Positions 1-5,070 of a stretch of DNA of 5,605 nucleotides are shown in pieces. The notes beneath the pieces were generated by a model. The model saw nothing but the letters and a program-made list of their open reading frames with translations, was not told where the DNA came from and did no database searches. The stretch lies in assembly GCA_034440515.1 (NCBI GenBank), contig JAWXCF010000079.1:1-5605 (forward strand). Direction: 5' to 3'. The stretch's first letter is position 1; the number at the start of each line of letters is the position of its first letter. Both the position numbers and the translations under genes were made by a program. Origin of the DNA: JAWXCF01 sp034440515. Lineage in GTDB: Bacteria; Bacteroidota; Bacteroidia; CAILMK01.

Positions 1-24
1 AGCTAGAATTAACTTCTTAAACAA

Positions 25-38
25 GCTATTCAGATAGC
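25..38 (-). terminator. Weak terminator-like hairpin after the DUF1573 gene
   Basis: GCTAT (25-29) and ATAGC (34-38) form a 5-bp stem with a 4-nt loop, just beyond the leftward stop codon at 45-47. Read on the minus strand the stem is followed by TTGTTT, a poor U-tract. A competing pairing, AGATA (32-36) with TATCT (46-50), overlaps the stop codon. Either could slow RNA polymerase, but neither is a convincing intrinsic terminator. Confidence 0.25.
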
Positions 39-44
39 AAAATG

Positions 45-494
45 TTATCTACTTTTTAATACCGGACTTTTATTTGGGTCACCCTCTAGTGAACTTGGCA
101 GTTTTTCAACCTCACCCCTTACGGCTATGGTATATACTTCATTAGGTACATTAGTAACTATGGCGATGGTTCTATAAAATGGACCTAAATAATTGCTGCT
201 GTTAAACTTAACTTTTAGATATCCCGTTTGCCCAGGTGCTATTGGCTCTCTACTCCAAGTTGGGGTAGTACATCCGCAGGCTGGTCTTACTTCTCTTATC
301 TCTAGAGCTTCGTCGCCTGTATTGGTATATTCAAAGGTAAATTCCCCGATAACACCTTGCTTAATTTTAGCAAAATCGTGCAATTCATCTTTCCACTTAA
401 TGTTCGGTCCAGTTGAAGTGCGCATTGACATCATAACCAGCACCAAACCAAGGCTAAAAATAGATAAGGTAAATGTCTTTCTCATAATCATCAT
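45..494 (-). CDS. DUF1573-domain exported protein
   Basis: A 149-residue protein with a hydrophobic N-terminal segment (about residues 9-22, preceded by Arg5-Lys6) that looks like a signal peptide or signal anchor; there is no lipobox cysteine. The rest is one DUF1573 domain, an immunoglobulin-like beta-sandwich widespread in Bacteroidota. Its signature elements are visible: the FTFEYTNTG strand (52-60), the 'ACGCTTP' motif with Cys73 and Cys75, the 'PIAPGQTGYLKVKF' strand pair (84-97), the TN motif (114-115) and a closing 'VRGEV' strand. The exact function of the family is not established; members are exported and some larger relatives carry several such domains. Three ATG codons lie at the start (residues 1, 2 and 4). 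Met4 (codon 483-485) gives the more natural signal peptide start MRKTF and leaves room for a leader after the -7 box at 499-506. It is probably monocistronic and seems unrelated to the phage-like genes to its right. The family call is firm; the role is unknown. Confidence 0.88.
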   Translation of the reverse strand: MMIMRKTFTLSIFSLGLVLVMMSMRTSTGPNIKWKDELHDFAKIKQGVIGEFTFEYTNTGDEALEIREVRPACGCTTPTWSREPIAPGQTGYLKVKFNSSNYLGPFYRTIAIVTNVPNEVYTIAVRGEVEKLPSSLEGDPNKSPVLKSR

Positions 495-498
495 TATT

Positions 499-530
499 CA
501 AAGTTAGGGAATATGCACAAATCGTGCAAT
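499..530 (-). promoter_or_regulatory. Promoter of the DUF1573 gene
   Basis: On the minus strand 506-499 reads TAACTTTG, an exact match to the Bacteroidota sigma-A -7 consensus TAnnTTTG. ATTG (plus-strand CAAT, 527-530) sits 20 nt upstream and is a reasonable -33 element. Transcription should start near 490-495, at or inside the annotated start codon. A 5-bp inverted repeat, TGCAC (514-518) and GTGCA (524-528), lies between the two boxes and could be a binding site, although arms this short occur by chance. Confidence 0.55.
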
Positions 531-631
531 TGTACTTTAATAGTATATTATAGCGATGTGACAATAAGATAGAATAGTCGTAAAGTTTCTCATCATTGAG
601 TAACTATTTTTTTTAAAAATGATAAGGGCAT

Positions 632-995
632 TTAAATCTTATAATTTCCGCTTTGACGAACTTTATAATTATCATTAGTATCAGTTTTCTTCCCTCCATA
701 TTTTTTTAGCTGAGCTTTCATATCATCTGTTTCAGCATAATACAAATAGTCAGACTTTCATATTTTTAAAACACGATTAGGTTAACTTTTAATATACATA
801 GCTTCAAATATACTATCCCATAAAGGTGCAAAATGTAAAAGTTTATTTGCACAGTTGTATTTTACATTTATAACATCAAAAGGCGCTAAAACTCAATCCC
901 CAATTGAGAATTTCACTTTCAGCTCTATCAAATTTAAAAAAAAACTAGAAGTATTTATATCCCCAGTCTGTAAACACCTCTGGGTCAAATTTCAT
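632..995 (-). pseudogene. Decayed leftward gene, function unrecognised
   Basis: On the minus strand an ATG at 995-993 opens a frame (MKFDPEVFTDWGYKYF) that meets TAG at 947-945 and continues in frame as FFFKFDRAESEILNWGLSF until TGA at 878-876. A shift of one base near the TTTT run (878-883) gives a second frame that reads PFDVINVKYNCANKLLHF and onward. That frame has stops at 784-782 (TAA) and 760-758 (TGA) and ends with a lysine-rich tail at TAA 634-632. About 120 codons of protein-like sequence with one frameshift and three internal stops is best read as a gene in decay. Base composition is low in GC (15 of 60 at 781-840). I recognise no family. Chance open stretches in AT-rich DNA are the alternative. 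The remaining 508-631 shows nothing else I can support. Confidence 0.4.
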
Positions 996-1017
996 TAGGC
1001 TGATAAACCTAATGGAG
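993..1017 (+). promoter_or_regulatory. Hairpin overlapping the ribosome-binding site of the tail-protein gene
   Basis: CATTAGG (993-999) and CCTAATG (1008-1014) are perfect 7-bp arms around an 8-nt loop. The Shine-Dalgarno-like GGAG (1014-1017) begins at the last base of the stem, 7 nt before the ATG at 1025. Such a stem could limit ribosome access, or could be a binding site at the DNA level. No clear TAnnTTTG box was found in 508-1024; the nearest is the imperfect TAACTTTT at 783-790. The promoter of the gene at 1025 therefore remains unidentified. Confidence 0.4.
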
Positions 1018-1024
1018 CAATACT

Positions 1025-2857
1025 ATGAAAATAATCGGAATTAAAATAGATAAATATCATTTAGATACAGACACTCAAACCAACGTGATAGAGGACTATG
1101 CGCTGTTAGACATTAACAATCCTGAAAATCAAACCCTACCCTACCTTAGCCTGAGCAGCATACCAGCGACTGCTAATAATATAAAACTGCTAAACAATTG
1201 GCCACAGGGGGCAACGGCAGACATACTGATAAATGGAAACCTAGTCTATACCCTTACACTGCGATGGGTACAAATAAGCAATAAAGACAACAGAATAGAG
1301 CTAGAAATAATTAGCCCACAGCGCAGCCTAATAGATGCCCTGTCTGAAATATATCTGGACCAAGCTGAGCATTTCCCCAATCTCAGCCACACTTGGTCTG
1401 TTGATTCTATAATAGCTGCTCAGCAAAATAGACTGCCCTACGCCTATCCACTAATAGACTATGGCACGCTGACTAATACGCTGAATACGCTGGACTATTC
1501 TGACTTTAGGCCCGCCATTCGGATATATGAGTTGTTACTGGCTGTGCTTAATTTGTCTGGCTATGCCCTATCTAGCAGGTGGTTGCAGTTTGGACTCGGC
1601 AATAAGTTGCTGTTACCCAGTACTACGGCGCAAATAAACCATAGCGATGCGTGGCAATCTGGCTATAGCGCCCAACTGCAGATGAATGTGGCTTGGACTT
1701 TTGATGGGCAAAATCTTGATATCCCCTACAATGAAACCAGACAAGGCAGCAGCTCCCCCGTCAATCAAAGTGCCAATGCCTATATAGCCGCAGAGGCTAT
1801 GCGCCTGACTGTGAACATTAACTCTACACAGTATAACCTCCCCATCACTTGGTCTATCCACATAAACGGGAATGTGGTGTTGCAACATAACTTTAGTGCA
1901 GACTATGCCAGTAGTGAAGATGCTATAACTCTAAATGCAGGCGATACCCTAACTTGTAGCATCAGCGGAGACAATGTATTGTTTAATTGTCGAGTGTTGT
2001 TTACCCCATCAGTAGCATTCATTCAGGGTAGTTTGCTTCGGACTAGCGACTACGCCCCGCGGCTTAGCATTACCCAGTTGCTGAAGGACTTAGCGCAGTT
2101 GGGTAATTTATACATTCGCATAGCAGACAGGGTGTGTTATATAGAGCCAACCATAGACTATCTAAATGGAGTTGATCCAATTCCTATAGATTTAAGTAGT
2201 TATACCGAGTCCGCCCCAGACCTAAGGCTGACCAACAATGCTACTAATGACACCCTAATACTAAAATATGCCTATGATAACTTGGCGCAAATAGCAGTAC
2301 TACAATCGGGCGAGAAAGAGAATGTATTAGCTGCCCCTAACTTTCAACTATGCACTATGGGCTACAGCCTAAGTAATACAATGCCCCTGCCTAGGGTAAA
2401 TATGTTGCGGCTGGTAAATAATGTGGTAGAAAGTACGGGTATAGCCGTTAATCCATTTCTACTGATAGAGGCAGAGCCAATGTCTATCGCTACACTTAGT
2501 TCTGCTGCGTATAGTTCTATTCAAATTGGTACTGAGTCCATTAGCCAATGGCGGTATGCGTACTCTTACCTATTACTTAGTGCGATAGCCGACGGGCAAA
2601 ATCTGTGCTTTGCCCCAGTACCCGACCCTAATTACCGTGGCACTACCCTAACACAAAGCTATTATAATCAATGGTTTAACTTAATTCGAAACAGTCAGTT
2701 GCTGCGAATAAACCTGTATGACATACCAAAACAAACCCTACTTAATACTTGGATTCGCATTCCACAGGTATCAGGCAGGGTATTGTTATTAGGCTATGCA
2801 GACTATGATCATAGTGTGTGCAGTTGTAGCATTACGGTATTAGTACCCGCTGTGTAG
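1025..2857 (+). CDS. Putative phage tail/baseplate structural protein
   Basis: A 610-residue protein with no signal peptide or membrane segment. It has the architecture I associate with large tail-associated proteins of Bacteroidota prophages. An N-terminal beta-rich part contains 'LSSIPATANNIKLLNN' (43-58), which matches the recurrent 'IPAT.NN..LL' pattern of that group. A helix follows at 161-183 ('RPAIRIYELLLAVLNLSGY'). A beta-sandwich-like stretch spans about 215-330. Then comes 'ITQLLKDLAQLGNLYIRIADR' with 'CYIEP' (349-375) and 'IDLSSY' (388-393), resembling the conserved segment where a helix leads into an 'iEP' strand. The C-terminus (about 545-610) is beta-rich. The ATG is preceded by GGAG at good spacing, and the start is supported by the beta-strand beginning at once. 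The gene stands alone: upstream is decayed DNA, and downstream a convergent gene begins 8 bp away. Leu CTA and Ile ATA codons are frequent, as in the neighbouring genes. The assignment rests on remembered motif patterns, not a search. A different secreted or scaffold role is possible. Confidence 0.5.
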   Translation: MKIIGIKIDKYHLDTDTQTNVIEDYALLDINNPENQTLPYLSLSSIPATANNIKLLNNWPQGATADILINGNLVYTLTLRWVQISNKDNRIELEIISPQRSLIDALSEIYLDQAEHFPNLSHTWSVDSIIAAQQNRLPYAYPLIDYGTLTNTLNTLDYSDFRPAIRIYELLLAVLNLSGYALSSRWLQFGLGNKLLLPSTTAQINHSDAWQSGYSAQLQMNVAWTFDGQNLDIPYNETRQGSSSPVNQSANAYIAAEAMRLTVNINSTQYNLPITWSIHINGNVVLQHNFSADYASSEDAITLNAGDTLTCSISGDNVLFNCRVLFTPSVAFIQGSLLRTSDYAPRLSITQLLKDLAQLGNLYIRIADRVCYIEPTIDYLNGVDPIPIDLSSYTESAPDLRLTNNATNDTLILKYAYDNLAQIAVLQSGEKENVLAAPNFQLCTMGYSLSNTMPLPRVNMLRLVNNVVESTGIAVNPFLLIEAEPMSIATLSSAAYSSIQIGTESISQWRYAYSYLLLSAIADGQNLCFAPVPDPNYRGTTLTQSYYNQWFNLIRNSQLLRINLYDIPKQTLLNTWIRIPQVSGRVLLLGYADYDHSVCSCSITVLVPAV

Positions 2858-2865
2858 CAAGGGTT

Positions 2866-3363
2866 TTATACACTTAGTTTATAGGTACGTCCATTCTCTG
2901 GCAACTGCAGTATGGCGGCTAGTTCTTCACTTTGTTTGTGGGCATTATTTTGTTGCTTTTGTATAATGCTCTCTAGTCTATTTAGGGTATAGGTCAACGC
3001 TGGCAGTCCTGGTTGTACATTCCGTTTAATGCTTCGCCTGCGGGTTAGAGTAGTGTTGCCCTCTGCATCTATGTCCTCATCTGTTATTACTTGCTTTTGC
3101 ATATATCCGGTCAGCATTGTTTGCAGTCGAGTTCTGGCTGTTTCTGTCCATCGGTTCAGGTGCAGTCTGTGTAGTATGCGTTGGCTATGTAGAAATGCGT
3201 GATGCAGTCGCAGGCTCCCCTCACAGGCTTGGTGAAATGCAGCCTCTGTTATCTTATACATTTGGCAGACCTCATACAGTTGCTTATTTCCCTGTGCATA
3301 CTCTGCACATATTTCTAATATTAATTCCTCATCTAGATTTAGCGTTGTGTCGGGGGTACTCAT
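2866..3363 (-). CDS. Putative phage terminase small subunit-like HTH protein
   Basis: A 165-residue soluble protein. Residues 11-50 form a helix-turn-helix of the terminase/phage HTH type ('LILEICAEYAQG', then 'LYEVCQMYKITEAAFHQ'). A helical stretch of about 52-90 follows, containing 'RTRLQTMLTGYMQKQ'. Next is a charged loop with acidic residues (94-101), and then 'RSIKRNVQPGLPALTYTLNRL' at 110-130. That last block resembles the 'K..Q/P-P...A..F.L' signature at the end of small terminases in Bacteroidota phages, where the protein recognises phage DNA and hands it to the large subunit. The C-terminal 30 residues are glutamine- and asparagine-rich and helical. The ATG is preceded by an A-rich leader (AAAAAACAGAAT). 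The gene follows the sigma factor by 48 bp on the same strand with no promoter box between, so the two are probably one operon. No large terminase follows; the next gene is convergent. A small DNA-binding regulator is the alternative. Confidence 0.5.
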   Translation of the reverse strand: MSTPDTTLNLDEELILEICAEYAQGNKQLYEVCQMYKITEAAFHQACEGSLRLHHAFLHSQRILHRLHLNRWTETARTRLQTMLTGYMQKQVITDEDIDAEGNTTLTRRRSIKRNVQPGLPALTYTLNRLESIIQKQQNNAHKQSEELAAILQLPENGRTYKLSV

Positions 3364-3411
3364 ATTCTGTTTTTTAATGTTTTATTTGGGTGATGTGCTT
3401 TGGGTATTTGG

Positions 3412-4044
3412 CTAGGCAGTCATTAGACTTTCGCGTTGCAAATACTTAGTCATTTCTTTCCTAGCTAGGAATATTCTATTTTTCACAGTCCCGCTTGGCA
3501 ATTTCAAGGCCTTGCATATATCGGGGTATTGATAGCCTTGGCAAAACATTCTAAGTGGGCGTGCCAACTTATCGGGCAGACTGTCAAAGAACTGCAGGCA
3601 CTCCTGCTCAGCCATATTGCGCTCACCAGTTGGCTCATCGGTTATTAGGTGATGATTGGCTGGTATTGCGTCTGGCTCTATGGTGTGTTTTGCCCTGCGT
3701 TTCCCCTCTAGAAACAAGTTTAGCGCAATTTTCTTAAGCCAAGCACGCAAATAAGTACCCGGCGTAAAGGTCTCTTGGCGCAACATACCACGCAACAGTA
3801 CGTCTTGGGTTAGCTCATCAGCCTCATTAGGGTCGTGGGTCAGCTGTAGGGCATATCGATATACTACGTTACGTTCCGCAGCTATCATCGCATTCATATT
3901 GGCATCCATAGGGGGCAGTGCTGCAGGGGGCTCAGGTTGGCTATTCAGCAGGTTTTTGTTAATGCGTCTTTTCGCCTTACGATTAGGTACCGTAACATCG
4001 GTAGCAGACAACATTTCATTTAAATTAGGGGCTTCGCGAAACAT
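3412..4044 (-). CDS. ECF-type RNA polymerase sigma-70 factor
   Basis: A 210-residue protein with the two domains of extracytoplasmic-function sigma factors. Sigma region 2 spans about 53-118 ('VVYRYALQLTHDPNEADELTQD', then 'FTPGTYLRAWLKKIALNLFLEGKRR'), which binds core polymerase and the -10 element. Sigma region 4 spans about 148-203 ('LPDKLARPLRMFCQGYQY', then 'LPSGTVKNRIFLARKEM'), the HTH that reads the -35 element. The pattern 'F.PGT..RAWL..IA.NLF' is typical of Bacteroidota ECF factors. Before region 2 there is an extension of about 50 residues that is unusual for the family: a basic stretch (RKAKRRINK, 22-30) and a Pro/Ala stretch (37-45). If translation begins at Met46 or Met50 the extension disappears. 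The gene is divergent from the S24 repressor across 188 bp and leads into the TerS-like gene. No anti-sigma gene or membrane protein is adjacent, so control is more likely transcriptional, by the neighbouring repressor. Sigma identity is firm; targets are unknown. Confidence 0.85.
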   Translation of the reverse strand: MFREAPNLNEMLSATDVTVPNRKAKRRINKNLLNSQPEPPAALPPMDANMNAMIAAERNVVYRYALQLTHDPNEADELTQDVLLRGMLRQETFTPGTYLRAWLKKIALNLFLEGKRRAKHTIEPDAIPANHHLITDEPTGERNMAEQECLQFFDSLPDKLARPLRMFCQGYQYPDICKALKLPSGTVKNRIFLARKEMTKYLQRESLMTA

Positions 4045-4068
4045 TTGTATATAGTATTTTAATTATTA

Positions 4069-4092
4069 GAACATATCACCGAACATATCACT
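4069..4092. repeat. Tandem 12-bp repeat in the sigma-factor leader
   Basis: GAACATATCAC occurs at 4069-4079 and again at 4081-4091, each followed by one variable base, giving two copies with a 12-bp period. The pair lies between the sigma-factor start codon (4044) and the promoters at 4158-4191, within the predicted leader of the leftward transcript. Two half-sites about one helical turn apart suit a DNA-binding protein. A degenerate third copy may lie at 4104-4113. Function is not known. Confidence 0.5.
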
Positions 4093-4122
4093 GTGCAACA
4101 CATACACATATATCTACACAGT

Positions 4123-4138
4123 ATTCACAATAGTGAAT
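4123..4138. promoter_or_regulatory. 16-bp palindrome upstream of the repressor promoter
   Basis: ATTCAC (4123-4128) and GTGAAT (4133-4138) are perfect 6-bp arms separated by AATA. The site covers the place where a -33 element of the rightward promoter would lie. The 9-mer AATAGTGAA from its right arm (4129-4137) recurs exactly 100 bp downstream at 4229-4237, across the repressor's GTG start codon. It is a candidate operator. Confidence 0.4.
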
Positions 4139-4157
4139 TAAATAGCAGTTATATAAG

Positions 4158-4165
4158 TAACTTTG
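4158..4165 (+). promoter_or_regulatory. Repressor promoter, -7 box
   Basis: TAACTTTG is an exact match to TAnnTTTG, the Bacteroidota sigma-A -7 element, and is identical to the box before the DUF1573 gene. Transcription should begin near 4170, inside the palindrome at 4167-4178, giving a leader of about 60 nt to the GTG at 4233. No good TTTG -33 element is present about 20 bp upstream, so the promoter may be weak or need an activator. Confidence 0.55.
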
Positions 4166-4166
4166 T

Positions 4167-4178
4167 ACATTATAATGT
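4167..4178. promoter_or_regulatory. 12-bp perfect palindrome between the facing promoters (candidate operator)
   Basis: ACATTATAATGT is its own reverse complement. It lies between the rightward -7 box (4158-4165) and the leftward -7 box (4184-4191), where both transcripts are predicted to start. Its half-site ACAT-TA resembles the outer part of the palindrome at 4192-4212 (TACATAATT). A dimeric repressor bound here would block both promoters. The binding protein is presumably the S24 repressor encoded alongside. Confidence 0.5.
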
Positions 4179-4183
4179 TAGTT

Positions 4184-4191
4184 CAAAGATA
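4184..4191 (-). promoter_or_regulatory. Sigma/TerS operon promoter, -7 box
   Basis: The minus strand reads TATCTTTG, an exact TAnnTTTG match. Transcription should start near 4177-4180 and run left, giving a leader of about 135 nt to the sigma-factor ATG at 4044. The -33 position falls near 4211-4217, where the minus strand reads TTTCTGTA, a weak match. The box points toward the repressor promoter, so the two RNA polymerases would meet head-on or exclude each other. Confidence 0.5.
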
Positions 4192-4212
4192 TACATAATT
4201 ATGAATTATGTA
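4192..4212. promoter_or_regulatory. 21-bp palindrome in the repressor leader (candidate operator)
   Basis: TACATAATT (4192-4200) and AATTATGTA (4204-4212) are perfect 9-bp arms around ATG. It directly abuts the leftward -7 box, in the spacer upstream of it, and lies about 20-40 bases into the repressor transcript. A bound repressor would cover the sigma-operon promoter and obstruct its own transcription. It is the longest perfect-arm, short-spacer inverted repeat I found in the window. Confidence 0.5.
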
Positions 4213-4232
4213 CAGAAAAATGTTATAGAATA

Positions 4233-5060
4233 GTGAAAATAAAATCTAATGCAATGAAAGACAAAGAGAAAGAAATAAAGAAATCTGAACTAAGCGAAAG
4301 ACTAAAACTGCTGATAGACCACTACAAGCTAACCCAAGGTAAACTGGCCCTACTGATAAACAGTTACCCCTCTCAACTAAGCCAAGTAATGAGTGGCAGC
4401 AATCCTGGCTATGAGCTGGTACTGCGCATACTTCAGGCATTTCCAGACGTTAGCAGCGATTGGCTAATGATGGGGAAAGGGCAAATGCTAAGGCAAAAAC
4501 AAAGCAATGTGCAAAAGGCTGCTCCAGCACCCACCATCATCACCAGCACCGTAGATATACAGGGTAATGAAATCCCCGTATTTGTAGGTCTAACCGCCCA
4601 AGCTGGTTATTTGTCTGGCTACAGTGACCCAGAATATTTGAGCCAATTGCCGGGCGTCCGCATCCCATTCTTTCAGGCACACGACGTTCGTGCATTCGAG
4701 GTAAAGGGTGACAGTATGGAGCCTACTTTCTATGAGCGAGACATAGTGTTTACCAACAGAATATATGATCTAAATGAGATAAAAAACGGTAGGGTATATA
4801 TTGTTGTCAGCAAAAATGACGGCATCGTGCTAAAACGTGTCGTTCGCAATAAAGGGGACAAACACCTTAGCCTAATCAGCGACAACAGATTTTACCAAGC
4901 CTACACCATACCAGAGGAAGAGGTAATGGAGCTTTGGTATTTCCGCCGCAGGTTCACCGCCCAGGTACCCCCACCCAGCGACGTGTATGAAAGACTCGGC
5001 GATATGGAACGCGAACTAAATGACCTACGCAAATACCTAGGCGAGGCAGGGCAGGCTTAG
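4233..5060 (+). CDS. CI/LexA-like repressor, XRE HTH plus S24 peptidase domain
   Basis: A 275-residue transcriptional repressor of the lambda CI/LexA type. Residues 20-82 are a helix-turn-helix DNA-binding domain ('KLTQGKLALLINSYPSQLSQVM'). A linker leads to the S24 domain (about 112-240), which contains the likely self-cleavage bond Ala124-Gly125 in 'TAQAGYLSGY', the nucleophile Ser161 in 'VKGDSMEPT' and the general base Lys201 in 'GIVLKRVV'. All residues for RecA-stimulated autoproteolysis are present, so SOS induction is expected. The last 25 residues (250-272) look like a short coiled coil, as in other Bacteroidota members of this family. The listed start is GTG at 4233, giving seven extra residues. 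ATG at 4254 is equally plausible; neither has a Shine-Dalgarno. A short frame ATG 4201 to TAG 4231-4233 overlaps the GTG by one base. The gene is divergent from the sigma factor and controlled by the promoter at 4158, with palindromes on both sides that suggest autoregulation. Family and active site are certain; operators are inferred. Confidence 0.9.
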   Translation: MKIKSNAMKDKEKEIKKSELSERLKLLIDHYKLTQGKLALLINSYPSQLSQVMSGSNPGYELVLRILQAFPDVSSDWLMMGKGQMLRQKQSNVQKAAPAPTIITSTVDIQGNEIPVFVGLTAQAGYLSGYSDPEYLSQLPGVRIPFFQAHDVRAFEVKGDSMEPTFYERDIVFTNRIYDLNEIKNGRVYIVVSKNDGIVLKRVVRNKGDKHLSLISDNRFYQAYTIPEEEVMELWYFRRRFTAQVPPPSDVYERLGDMERELNDLRKYLGEAGQA

Positions 5061-5070
5061 ATTAACGCCA

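Noticed and set aside
193..507. Open frame on the plus strand opposite the DUF1573 gene
   Set aside because: It is the antisense shadow of a gene with a clear domain, and its product has no recognisable features.
961..985. CCCAG/CTGGG hairpin (962-966 with 980-984) as a terminator
   Set aside because: Five-bp stem, 13-nt loop and no T-run on either side within a few bases.
3117..3377. Plus-strand open frame opposite the TerS-like gene
   Set aside because: Antisense shadow; the opposite strand encodes a coherent HTH protein and the frame lacks a plausible ribosome-binding site.
4201..4233. Ten-codon frame ending in TAG that overlaps the repressor GTG as a regulatory leader peptide
   Set aside because: It lies mostly inside the 21-bp palindrome, which explains the sequence, and has no Shine-Dalgarno. 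Kept only as a note in the repressor entry.
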